Shown here: positions 8,988-14,549 of the stretch, one piece after another | Layout: the number at the start of each line of letters is the position of its first letter | Position numbering within the stretch: the first letter of the stretch is position 1 | Assembly: GCA_016203175.1 (NCBI GenBank) | Contig: JACQNH010000059.1 | Span: 1 to 14,549, forward strand | DNA: 14,549 bases | From: Candidatus Woesearchaeota archaeon | GTDB taxonomy: Archaea; Nanobdellota; Nanobdellia; SCGC-AAA011-G17; JACQNH01 | Reading direction: 5' to 3' | Program-made: the position numbers and the translations under genes | The notes under the pieces: model-generated | What the model was told of the DNA's origin: nothing | The model's database searches: none | The model's input: the letters and a program-made list of their open reading frames with translations, nothing else

Positions 8988-10490
8988 ATGGTAAAAAAAT
9001 ACGGGCTTTTTATAGGTGGAGAGTTTATTCCTGGTGAAAATAAAGAATATTATCCGATTTTAAATCCTTCAAACAAGTCAAAGCTTGCAGAAGTTACTTA
9101 TGGAAACATTAATGACACAAAAAAAGCAGTAGATATAGCAAGAGAAACTTTTGATAAAGGAGTATGGTCTGATTTAACACCGCAAGCAAGATCTAATATT
9201 TTATTAAAATTAGCAGATCTTTTAGAAAAACAAACAAATGAATTTGCAAAACTAGAATCAGCAAATGTTGGAAAAACAATAAAATTTGCAAGAGAAGGGG
9301 ATCTATTTTTAATTATTGATAATTTAAGATATTTTGCAACAGCAGCAAGAAATTTAGAAGGTAAAAATTTTGGAGATTATTCAGGTTTAGGCTATAGTAT
9401 AATAAAACGTGAGCCTTTAGGGGTAGTAGCAGGTATTGTCCCATGGAACTATCCTTTATTATTAGCAACTTGGAAATTAGCACCAGCCCTAGCAGCAGGC
9501 AACTCAATAATTATAAAACCAGCATCATTAACACCATTAACATTATTAGAATTATGTAATTTAGCAAAAAAAGCAGGCATTCCAGATGGGGTTTTAAATG
9601 TAATAACAGGTCCAGGAGAAATTATTGGAACAGAATTAGCTTGTAATAAAAAAATAGATATGATATCTTTAACAGGAGACGTAGAAACAGGTAAAAAAAT
9701 AATGGAAATGTCATCTTCAACATTAAAAAAAGTTCATTTGGAATTAGGTGGAAAAGCTCCAATGATAATTTTAGATGATTGCGATTTAAAAACCGCAGTT
9801 GAAGGCGCAGTTGTTGGTAGTTTCTGGAATTCAGGTCAAGATTGTACAGCAGTAACAAGAATTTTTGTCCACGAAAGCATGCATGATAAATTTGTTAAGT
9901 ACATGACAGAAAAAACAAAAACAATAATTATAGGTGATCAATTAAAAGAGTCTACAGATATGGGGCCTTTAGTTTCATCAACACAAAGAAAAAGAGTTTT
10001 AGATTATATAGAATCTGGAAAAAAAGAAGGCGCAAAGTTAGTTTGTGGCGGTAAAGTACCTGAAAATAAAAATTTAGCAAATGGTTACTTCTTAACACCA
10101 GGGATTTTTACAGAGGTACATAGCGACATGAGAATTGCTAAAGAAGAAATCTTTGGTCCTATGGCTGTAATATTCAAATATAAAAATCTCGATGAAACAT
10201 TAAAAATAGCCAATAATGTAAAATATGGTTTAGCTTCATCAGTTTGGGGTAAAGATATAAACAAGTTACTGAAGATTGCATCAGAATTAAATTTTGGAAC
10301 AGTCTGGATTAATGATCATGGAATTTTAGTTTCAGAAATGCCGCATGGGGGGTTTAAACAAAGCGGTTTTGGAAAAGACTTATCAATGTACTCTTTAGAA
10401 GAATATACAAGAGTTAAACACATTTACATAGATAAAACAAATGTAGCAAGAAAACCTTGGCATTGGACAGTATATGGAAAAAAAGATTAA
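8988..10490 (+). CDS. Aldehyde dehydrogenase, gamma-aminobutyraldehyde (PatD) type
   Basis: An NAD(P)-dependent aldehyde dehydrogenase of 500 residues, the normal family length. Expected catalytic residues are present: Cys286 in NSGQDCTA, Glu252 in LELGGKAP, Asn154 in VPWNYP, cofactor Lys177 in IIKPAS, and Glu387 in KEEIFGP. The C-terminal SEMPHGGFKQSGFGKD and the LEEYT that follows, together with GQDCTA, closely resemble E. coli PatD (YdcW), which oxidises 4-aminobutyraldehyde to GABA; betaine aldehyde dehydrogenase is the near alternative. Family membership is firm, the substrate is not. A cytoplasmic enzyme is expected, as no signal peptide is seen. It is the only plus-strand housekeeping-type gene between two minus-strand tRNAs, with no polyamine or GABA genes beside it to settle the pathway. 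Its AT-rich codon use matches the rest of the window, so any acquisition is old. Confidence 0.95.
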   Translation: MVKKYGLFIGGEFIPGENKEYYPILNPSNKSKLAEVTYGNINDTKKAVDIARETFDKGVWSDLTPQARSNILLKLADLLEKQTNEFAKLESANVGKTIKFAREGDLFLIIDNLRYFATAARNLEGKNFGDYSGLGYSIIKREPLGVVAGIVPWNYPLLLATWKLAPALAAGNSIIIKPASLTPLTLLELCNLAKKAGIPDGVLNVITGPGEIIGTELACNKKIDMISLTGDVETGKKIMEMSSSTLKKVHLELGGKAPMIILDDCDLKTAVEGAVVGSFWNSGQDCTAVTRIFVHESMHDKFVKYMTEKTKTIIIGDQLKESTDMGPLVSSTQRKRVLDYIESGKKEGAKLVCGGKVPENKNLANGYFLTPGIFTEVHSDMRIAKEEIFGPMAVIFKYKNLDETLKIANNVKYGLASSVWGKDINKLLKIASELNFGTVWINDHGILVSEMPHGGFKQSGFGKDLSMYSLEEYTRVKHIYIDKTNVARKPWHWTVYGKKD

Positions 10491-10506
10491 CCTACATAGA
10501 TATAGC

Positions 10507-11229
10507 ATGAAGAACAAAACTGCTTTCGCAATCTTTTCTATTATATCATTAGTAGGATTATTCTTTATCTTGCAATACAACGGAATATCAGGCGATGTCA
10601 GCAGACTAGTAGCAAAACGACCAGTTGAAAGAATGCCCCTTCATAAAGAAATACCTTCGATACAGCAGCCAACTGTTCCACCTAGCCCTTGCAAAGAAAA
10701 CGAATGCATCTGGGCAGGAACGATGCAATTTTATGTATCACAATTGGGAGCAGAACTGCTTGGAATGTCAACATCTAACATAGGCAAAATCGAATATTTC
10801 AAGAAGATGGAAATCACCCTCAAAGTCAAACCCTCATTTTATGACCAATCTTTTGCTTGCCTGCCTAAAAATACAAAACTTGACGTAGATTTCTACAAGG
10901 GCAAAAAGCTTCCAGAAAAATACATATATGAGTGGATTGGATTTGTGTGCAATGAGGGGAAATGGTGGGTCGGGCCTATCAAAGCAGCAAAAGAGTTAGA
11001 GGTACCTTCAGCACAAATGACAGCACCTTCACTTCCTTCACCTCCCTGTTTCGAAGATACCGATTGTAAGACCAATGAACGGTGCGTCCAAAAAAAGTGC
11101 AAGCAGAAGTGCGGAAAGATTCCATTGAGTTTCTGTATTCCAAAAGCAGAAGCCTGCAGCGCGTACAGTGCAGTTGACCCTTCTGCAACAGACTGCCCAT
11201 CAACAATGAAGTGCTGCAAGCCGGTATAA
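10507..11229 (+). CDS. Membrane-anchored Cys-rich extracellular protein, 240 aa
   Basis: I do not recognise a named family. The ATG at 10507 gives a short basic N-terminus (MKNK) and one hydrophobic anchor or signal (about residues 5-23). An in-frame ATG at 10474 would overlap the dehydrogenase end and place 11 polar residues first, so it is less likely. After a Pro-rich linker (VPPSPC) comes a domain of about 110 residues with Trp- and Tyr-rich stretches, then a second Pro-rich linker, then a Cys-dense tail. The tail has FEDTDCKTNERC and ends DCPSTMKCC; the spacing and the final KCC recall small disulfide knots of the WAP kind, but this is only a resemblance. There are 14 Cys, an even number, which fits extracellular disulfides. 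GC content is clearly higher than in the neighbouring genes, with many G- or C-ending codons, suggesting recent transfer. Confidence 0.8.
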   Translation: MKNKTAFAIFSIISLVGLFFILQYNGISGDVSRLVAKRPVERMPLHKEIPSIQQPTVPPSPCKENECIWAGTMQFYVSQLGAELLGMSTSNIGKIEYFKKMEITLKVKPSFYDQSFACLPKNTKLDVDFYKGKKLPEKYIYEWIGFVCNEGKWWVGPIKAAKELEVPSAQMTAPSLPSPPCFEDTDCKTNERCVQKKCKQKCGKIPLSFCIPKAEACSAYSAVDPSATDCPSTMKCCKPV

Positions 11230-11302
11230 ACTAAACATTTATTCAAGAACCCCAGACCATAAGTACAGAAAACCCCCGTTCTCCTGGCATAGACCCTTTA
11301 TG

Positions 11303-11309
11303 AAAAAAA
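11303..11309 (-). terminator. Poly-T terminator after tRNA-Thr
   Basis: A run of seven T on the minus strand begins 5 nt past the tRNA-Thr 3' end. Oligo-T runs are the usual intrinsic termination signal of archaeal RNA polymerase, so this fits the end of the tRNA transcript. Confidence 0.55.
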
Positions 11310-11327
11310 GATTAGCCCCCAATGGGA

Positions 11328-11367
11328 ATTTCCGATTCTTTCCAAGGTTTCTTCCTAAGAAAGCTCA
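11328..11367 (-). other. 40-nt intron in tRNA-Thr at position 59/60
   Basis: Inserted in the T-loop at the same site as the tRNA-Val intron. The outer helix is ATGGG/CCCAT and the bulges are AAT and ATT. The central helix is weaker than in tRNA-Val: TTCA against GGAA gives three pairs and one A-G mismatch. The intron body folds on CTTTC/GAAAG and AGG/CCT. Cutting after the second bulge base restores TTCAAAT. Sequence blocks AGCTTTCTT, AAGAAACCTTG and GAAAGAA are shared with the Val intron. Confidence 0.88.
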
Positions 11368-11389
11368 TTTGAACCCATGGCCTACGGTT

Positions 11390-11404
11390 ATTTTGAAATT
11401 TTTA
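11390..11404 (-). other. 15-nt intron in tRNA-Thr at canonical position 37/38
   Basis: The anticodon stem ACGGT/ACCGT is the outer helix and TTTG pairs with CAAA as a perfect 4-bp central helix. The bulges are TAT and ATA, and only eight bases (AAAAATTT) close the intron. Cutting after the second base of each bulge leaves the loop TTTGTAA with anticodon TGT. The intron has almost no inner helix. Confidence 0.9.
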
Positions 11405-11463
11405 TACAAAACCGTTGCTCTACCGCTGAGCTATGGGGGCGTATTAAAATCTATAAGAAACCG

Positions 11464-11472
11464 TTTTAAAAA
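11464..11472 (-). promoter_or_regulatory. TATA box of tRNA-Thr
   Basis: The minus strand reads TTTTTAAAA, 24-32 bp upstream of the mature tRNA 5' end at 11440, the expected archaeal spacing. It sits just past the stop codon of the small membrane protein gene. Confidence 0.55.
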
Positions 11473-11482
11473 TCTTCCTAAA

Positions 11483-11719
11483 TCACTTCTTAAAACTATA
11501 AACCATTGAGATTAAACTTAATAAAGCTACAGCACCATTTAAAATCATAAACACTAAATCATTAATACTTATAGCATGATACAACAAAAATAAAGACCCT
11601 ACAACATATAAAAATCCAAACTTAACATCAATCCTACTTTTTTTATTTTTAATTAACTCAATAACCTCAAATACCCACCCTATAGCTAACAAGATCAAAC
11701 CAATTATTCCATATACCAC
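11483..11719 (-). CDS. Small three-helix membrane protein, 78 aa
   Basis: A short, strongly hydrophobic protein. Helices are visible at about residues 3-21, 35-51 and 55-74, with a basic loop NKKSRIDVKF after the first. The layout, including the loop before a GFLYVVGS segment and a final LNGAVALLSL segment, recalls the small membrane proteins of the CBU_0592 type, but I cannot confirm that by eye. The start is GTG at 11719; no in-frame ATG exists and the frame is open upstream into the eS1 gene. It begins 35 bp after the eS1 stop on the same strand, so it probably shares the ribosomal protein transcript. Function unknown. Confidence 0.75.
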   Translation of the reverse strand: MVYGIIGLILLAIGWVFEVIELIKNKKSRIDVKFGFLYVVGSLFLLYHAISINDLVFMILNGAVALLSLISMVYSFKK

Positions 11720-11754
11720 AATAATTACAATAATTAAAGAATTAATAAATCTTT

Positions 11755-12324
11755 TTATTCCTTTGCAAAATACCTAATCTCAACATCAGCAACAGGGTAT
11801 ATCTTTTTTAAACCATCTTTAATTAGCCTATTGAAACTGTCATTTAAAATACTCATCACTAAATCATCAAATTTCTTTCCATCACAAAATTTACTACACA
11901 TATCTCTCACAGTTTTTAATAAATTACTACCTACAGATCTATGAACCTCTCTTCTTAATAAAAGCAAAACCTTTACTCTCACGTTTCCTTCACTACATTT
12001 AACAACAAAAGAATCTTCTAATTTTCCTTTAAATCTTCTAGTACCTCTTTTTAAGTAAGATTGCGATAAAATTAAACCTTCGACATTGGAATTAACACTA
12101 TTTCCTTCAAAATCAATTAAATTAAAAATCAAACTTACATGCTGCTTCTTCATATCCCCAAAAGCAACACCAGCACTTATGGTCAATTTCCTTCCTTTAA
12201 TTTTTGCAGGATCAGATGATAAAGTTTCCCCTATAATTCTTCCACCAAAAGTTTTAGGCGCAACTATCTGAAACCAATTTCTTTTCTGTTTTATCAACAC
12301 TTTTGTAGGTTTTTTTTCATCCAT
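11755..12324 (-). CDS. rps3ae: Small-subunit ribosomal protein eS1 (S3Ae)
   Basis: Archaeal/eukaryotic ribosomal protein eS1, a component of the 30S subunit near the mRNA exit platform. Recognisable features include a basic N-terminus, NWFQIVAPKTFGGRIIGET, a DP and GR pair (DPAKIKGRK), the long beta region with RRFKGKL, a VRDMCSKFC segment and a C-terminal KKIYPVADVEIRYFAK. The length of 189 residues is slightly short for archaeal members, mainly because the C-terminus ends soon after the conserved block. It starts 36 bp after the uS15 stop on the same strand; these two genes are often neighbours in archaea, so an operon is likely. Confidence 0.95.
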   Translation of the reverse strand: MDEKKPTKVLIKQKRNWFQIVAPKTFGGRIIGETLSSDPAKIKGRKLTISAGVAFGDMKKQHVSLIFNLIDFEGNSVNSNVEGLILSQSYLKRGTRRFKGKLEDSFVVKCSEGNVRVKVLLLLRREVHRSVGSNLLKTVRDMCSKFCDGKKFDDLVMSILNDSFNRLIKDGLKKIYPVADVEIRYFAKE

Positions 12325-12360
12325 TTTTCTTTTCCTTTTGTTTTTTTCTAAAAGAAGGCT

Positions 12361-12816
12361 CTACTCCAATAACAACTTAGCATTCTCTCTTTTAAACACC
12401 CAATCTTGAGGTAACATTCCAGTTTTTTTGTAATATTTAGCTAATTTTTTAATCTTGCTTTCAGTTAAAGTTAATCCTCTTAAACTAGGCATGTCTTTCT
12501 TATTATTTCCTAAATGTTTCATAATTATAATATCTTTTAAAATCAAAGCAGTTAAGTCCTCTGGTAATTTACTTCCCAAATTATTTTCTTTTAAAATTTT
12601 AGATATAGACTTCCCGGTTACAATCTTAACATCAGGAACACCATAAACATCTCTTAAAATCAAACCGATCTTACTCCCTTTATTTCCTTGCTTAGCTATT
12701 CTAACAATCAAAGCCTCTATCTCCTTATCAGAATACCTTAACCAGCCTTTCTTAACTACCTTAATAGGTTTTTTAGAACCGGATTTTCCATGTTTTCTTG
12801 AATATTGCCTTGCCAT
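12361..12816 (-). CDS. rps15: Small-subunit ribosomal protein uS15 (archaeal S13e type)
   Basis: Archaeal uS15, which binds 16S rRNA early in 30S assembly. It has the long archaeal/eukaryotic form: an N-terminal ARQYSRKHGKSGSKKP extension, then WLRYSDKEIEALIVRIAKQG, SKIGLILRDVYGVPDVK and a helical C-terminus ending in WVFKRENAKLLLE. At 151 residues it matches the usual archaeal length of about 150, whereas bacterial S15 is about 89. It is the first gene of the eS1-containing cluster and diverges from the unknown gene at 12967. Confidence 0.97.
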   Translation of the reverse strand: MARQYSRKHGKSGSKKPIKVVKKGWLRYSDKEIEALIVRIAKQGNKGSKIGLILRDVYGVPDVKIVTGKSISKILKENNLGSKLPEDLTALILKDIIIMKHLGNNKKDMPSLRGLTLTESKIKKLAKYYKKTGMLPQDWVFKRENAKLLLE

Positions 12817-12859
12817 TATTGAATAAGCTTCAAACCAAGAACTAGTAAACTAATTCCGG

Positions 12860-12866
12860 TATAAAG
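12860..12866 (-). promoter_or_regulatory. Candidate TATA box for uS15-eS1
   Basis: The minus strand reads CTTTATA, 44-50 bp upstream of the uS15 ATG, implying a leader of about 20 nt. The rest of the 150-bp gap (12817-12966) is AT-rich, with a TTTTTAAA near 12913-12920 that could serve the divergent plus-strand gene. I see no other structure in it beyond a widely spaced AAGCTTC/GAAGCTT inverted pair. Confidence 0.4.
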
Positions 12867-12966
12867 AAGCTTTAAACTGCTTTATCCTCAAACATAATTC
12901 AAAACAATCCTTTTTAAACCTTCCTCAAAATTTTAATTACTAAAAAATAGTAAATTTTAAATAAGG

Positions 12967-13758
12967 ATGAAATTTAGCAATTTGATGGGAAGAATACTAA
13001 CTATAAGGGATAAAGAACTATCCGATATATTAGACGAAGGAATAGCGCTAATATATACTAGAATTTTAACTGGATTTAATTTTGACAAAGAAACATCATT
13101 AGCGCAACTAGAATTAGTAGTACAATATTACCATAATGTTGAACAACATATCTCAAAATTCCTAAATAAAATACAAGAAGGTTATATAAACAAATTTTCA
13201 GAACCTTTACATTATGAAATTAGTAAAAAATGGGGACTTCTAAGATGGTTAGAAAATTTTGATGATGAACCAGGAAATAAATACTATACAACCCATGAAA
13301 ATATTCTAGCAACATCAAGATTTTTATTAGAAAGAATCCCATATGAAGAAACAATTCAAAGAATAGATAAAGAATTGATTTTAGCTAAAGATAAAAGTTA
13401 CATTGTAAACCTTGAAGCAAAAGACGGAACAAAAGCTCGATTTTTAATTGATTTTGTAAAAAAACATTGTACAACATTTATAAGGCCCAATAATACTCCT
13501 AATCCCGATCGTATAGATAAACATACACATATTAAACCTTTATATATTTTAACGGACAAATTAAATCAAGTAAAAGAAAAAAGTGATTTAGAGCTTGTAT
13601 ATCAACTAAAGCTCACAAAGAACAGAAGAATAATATCAACACTTATTCAAAAAAATAAATTAGAAAAAATATTAGAAGATATTGTAAATTTTCAATGTAA
13701 ACTTATACCAAAAATTGAAGAGAAATATGTTGACAAAGAATTCTTCATAAATTATTGA
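12967..13758 (+). CDS. Protein of unknown function, 263 aa
   Basis: I do not recognise this protein. It has no signal peptide or membrane segment, so it should be cytoplasmic. It is mostly helical and charged, with an N-terminal helical part (about residues 10-75), a WGLLRWLENF segment near 90, a predicted strand pair around KSYIVNLEAKDGTKARFLID (about 138-157), a His-containing KHCTTFIRP and HTHIKP (about 160-190), and a Lys-rich helical C-terminus. The two-His stretch is too loose to call a metal site. An alternative start at the ATG at 12985 would remove six residues. It diverges from uS15 and its last 14 bp overlap the end of the convergent gene on the other strand. Confidence 0.75.
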   Translation: MKFSNLMGRILTIRDKELSDILDEGIALIYTRILTGFNFDKETSLAQLELVVQYYHNVEQHISKFLNKIQEGYINKFSEPLHYEISKKWGLLRWLENFDDEPGNKYYTTHENILATSRFLLERIPYEETIQRIDKELILAKDKSYIVNLEAKDGTKARFLIDFVKKHCTTFIRPNNTPNPDRIDKHTHIKPLYILTDKLNQVKEKSDLELVYQLKLTKNRRIISTLIQKNKLEKILEDIVNFQCKLIPKIEEKYVDKEFFINY

Positions 13759-14092
13759 GCAAAGATAATAAGTTGTCTTTAGTATAATATTTAATTAATG
13801 TATAGTCTCTCTTACATCTATGTTTTTTATGTTCTTGAAAAGTTATAAAAGTCTCATTTCCATCCTCTATACTATAAACTAATTTATATCCGCAAATAAG
13901 CATATTACGCATCCACACTACTAAAACCCGATCCGATCCTAATTCACTTAAAATATCACTAATAAAAGATTTAGGAGTAGACTTTAAACTATCATATCCC
14001 CCTAATTTAGTCAGTAAATCGATCATATAATGACTAGGCATAGATGGTTTTCTTAATACCTCTTCAATTTGTTCAACAGCTTTTTCTATCAT
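13745..14092 (-). CDS. Protein of unknown function, 115 aa
   Basis: I do not recognise this protein. The ATG at 14092 is chosen over a TTG at 14110 because a TATA box lies at the right distance for a leaderless transcript from 14092. The N-terminal half is helical (EKAVEQIEEVL, SHYMIDLLTKLGG, SFISDILSELG). The C-terminal half has strands and basic residues (GYKLVYSIEDG, ETFITFQEHKKHRCKRDY), ending in a helix. No membrane segment or signal is seen. It overlaps the 3' end of the plus-strand gene by 14 bp (convergent) and shares a promoter region with the divergent Fe-S gene. Confidence 0.7.
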   Translation of the reverse strand: MIEKAVEQIEEVLRKPSMPSHYMIDLLTKLGGYDSLKSTPKSFISDILSELGSDRVLVVWMRNMLICGYKLVYSIEDGNETFITFQEHKKHRCKRDYTLIKYYTKDNLLSLLNNL

Positions 14093-14113
14093 AAGCTTAC
14101 TAGGTAACAAAAC

Positions 14114-14122
14114 CTTATAAAC
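14114..14122. promoter_or_regulatory. Single TATA box serving two divergent genes
   Basis: The plus strand reads CTTATAAAC and the minus strand GTTTATAAG. It ends 21 bp before the plus-strand ATG at 14143 and 22 bp before the minus-strand ATG at 14092. Both sides carry A-rich sequence where TFB would bind. Each gene would be transcribed leaderless or nearly so. No second TATA-like site is visible between the two genes. Confidence 0.6.
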
Positions 14123-14142
14123 TTTTTGAATTTAATAAAGCT

Positions 14143-14549
14143 ATGACACTAATAACTGAAAATACACCTTTAAGTATAATGGTTAAAAGATTTCCTAGTT
14201 TAATCCCTCTAATAGAAAAAGAGAATATCCCTTGTCAAGGATGTCATTCTCCCTATACCTTACCATTAAAAACATTACTTGAAAAATTTTCACCAAAAAA
14301 AGATATTAAAGTATTTATCCAAGAATTAAATTCAAAAATAGAAGATATCTCAAATGAACAATTTTCTATCTCAAAAGAAGCAATAGAAAAAATAAAATAT
14401 CTGGCTCAAAAAAATAATAAAGAACCTGGTTTAAGGATCATAGTTAAAGAAGGAGGTTGTGCAGGTAAAGAGTATAAATTTGAATTTGAAAATAAGCAGA
14501 AAGAAAATGATACAATAATCAAAGAAAATAATATAAAAATATTATTGTG
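14143..14549 (+). CDS. DUF1858 plus A-type Fe-S carrier (HesB/IscA) fusion, partial
   Basis: The gene runs off the right edge after 135 full codons. Residues 1-65 match the DUF1858 (ScdA N-terminal-like) pattern: ITENTPLS, a hydrophobic stretch, then IPCQGCH with Cys31 and Cys34, and a TLPLKTLLEKF helix. Residues from about 74 look like an A-type iron-sulfur carrier: ISKEAIEKIKYLA, GLRIIVKEGGCAG with Cys106, then EYKFEFE. In A-type proteins this Cys and a C-terminal CGC pair hold the cluster; the CGC part lies outside the window. The likely role is iron-sulfur cluster assembly or delivery in the cytoplasm, with the N-terminal CxxC domain perhaps adding a redox or cluster function. The domain calls are by motif; the fusion is directly seen in one frame with no stop between the parts. 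Confidence 0.85.
   Translation, partial: MTLITENTPLSIMVKRFPSLIPLIEKENIPCQGCHSPYTLPLKTLLEKFSPKKDIKVFIQELNSKIEDISNEQFSISKEAIEKIKYLAQKNNKEPGLRIIVKEGGCAGKEYKFEFENKQKENDTIIKENNIKILL

Larger units (their letters stand above)
11314..11440 (-). tRNA. tRNA-Thr(TGT) with two introns
   Basis: The 72-nt mature tRNA folds completely. The acceptor GCCCCCA/TGGGGGC has discriminator U, as expected for archaeal tRNA-Thr. The D arm is GCTC/GAGC with AGCGGTA in the loop. The anticodon stem ACGGT/ACCGT encloses TTTGTAA after splicing, so the anticodon is TGT, which reads ACA. The variable loop is AGGCC, and the T stem ATGGG/CCCAT encloses TTCAAAT after splicing. CCA is not encoded. The gene lies 42 bp downstream of the small membrane protein gene on the same strand but has its own TATA box. 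Two introns in one tRNA are uncommon outside some Thermoproteota. Confidence 0.95.

Noticed and set aside
10449..10467. Stretch in the dehydrogenase gene resembling the intron block AGAAACCTTGG
   Set aside because: It is on the opposite strand sense to the introns, has an extra base, codes for the RKPWHW tail of the enzyme, and cannot fold like the introns. Probably chance.
10893..11246. Minus-strand open frames opposite the Cys-rich gene
   Set aside because: They overlap the better-supported plus-strand gene, which has a clear membrane anchor and Cys pattern; the higher GC content makes spurious open frames more likely here.
11252..11287. Imperfect hairpin (CCAG/CTGG outside, AGAA/TTCT inside) after the Cys-rich gene
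   Set aside because: The stems are short, with a large asymmetric loop, and no T-run follows on the plus strand, so I do not call a terminator or an RNA gene. It does not fold as a tRNA on either strand.
11300..11509. A plus-strand open frame of 69 codons
   Set aside because: It lies across the tRNA-Thr gene and its introns on the opposite strand; the protein is basic and low in complexity with no recognisable features.
12825..12872. AAGCTTC and GAAGCTT inverted pair upstream of uS15
   Set aside because: The arms are only 7 bp and separated by 34 bp in AT-rich sequence; this is likely chance, and it is not a convincing operator or riboswitch.
13745..14092. Possible RelE-type toxin, from the YKLVYSIEDG and basic EHKKHR stretch
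   Set aside because: The resemblance is limited to one strand pair. No antitoxin-like gene is paired with it in the same direction, and catalytic residues cannot be placed.

Overview
The window is very AT-rich and compact, and it reads as the chromosome of an archaeon, most likely a DPANN lineage close to Woesearchaeota or Pacearchaeota. The evidence is the archaeal/eukaryotic-type ribosomal proteins uS15 and eS1, tRNA genes with bulge-helix-bulge introns and no encoded CCA, archaeal TATA boxes with few Shine-Dalgarno sites, and surface proteins with a prepilin-like or secretion N-terminus typical of that group. The lineage is an inference from these traits; no 16S rRNA gene is present.

Layout. 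Positions 1-8658 (minus strand) hold a three-gene block. A 643-residue anchored protein with a prepilin-like N-terminus is followed after 31 bp by a roughly 1,990-residue secreted, Cys-rich, coiled-coil protein. Then comes a multi-pass membrane protein that runs off the left edge. Positions 8725-8887 (minus) hold tRNA-Val(GAC) with a 49-nt T-loop intron and, just past its 3' end, a copy of intron-like sequence. Positions 8988-10490 (plus) encode an aldehyde dehydrogenase of the gamma-aminobutyraldehyde type. A small anchored Cys-rich protein of clearly higher GC content follows (10507-11229). Positions 11314-11440 (minus) hold tRNA-Thr(TGT) with two introns. Positions 11483-12816 (minus) hold uS15, eS1 and a small membrane protein, probably one operon. 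The right end (12967-14549) has two convergent genes of unknown function and the start of a DUF1858 plus A-type iron-sulfur carrier fusion, cut by the window edge.

How the parts relate. The left block probably makes a cell-surface or secreted assembly of unknown role, since its members are anchored, exported and co-directional. The most striking signal is in the RNA genes. Both tRNAs are interrupted in the T-loop between positions 59 and 60, both junctions form BHB structures (textbook in tRNA-Val, one mismatch in tRNA-Thr), and the two introns are homologous to each other. A third homologous copy lies in the tRNA-Val 3' trailer. This points to a small intron family that has spread within the genome. 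The aldehyde dehydrogenase and the Fe-S carrier are metabolic genes with no visible link to their neighbours.
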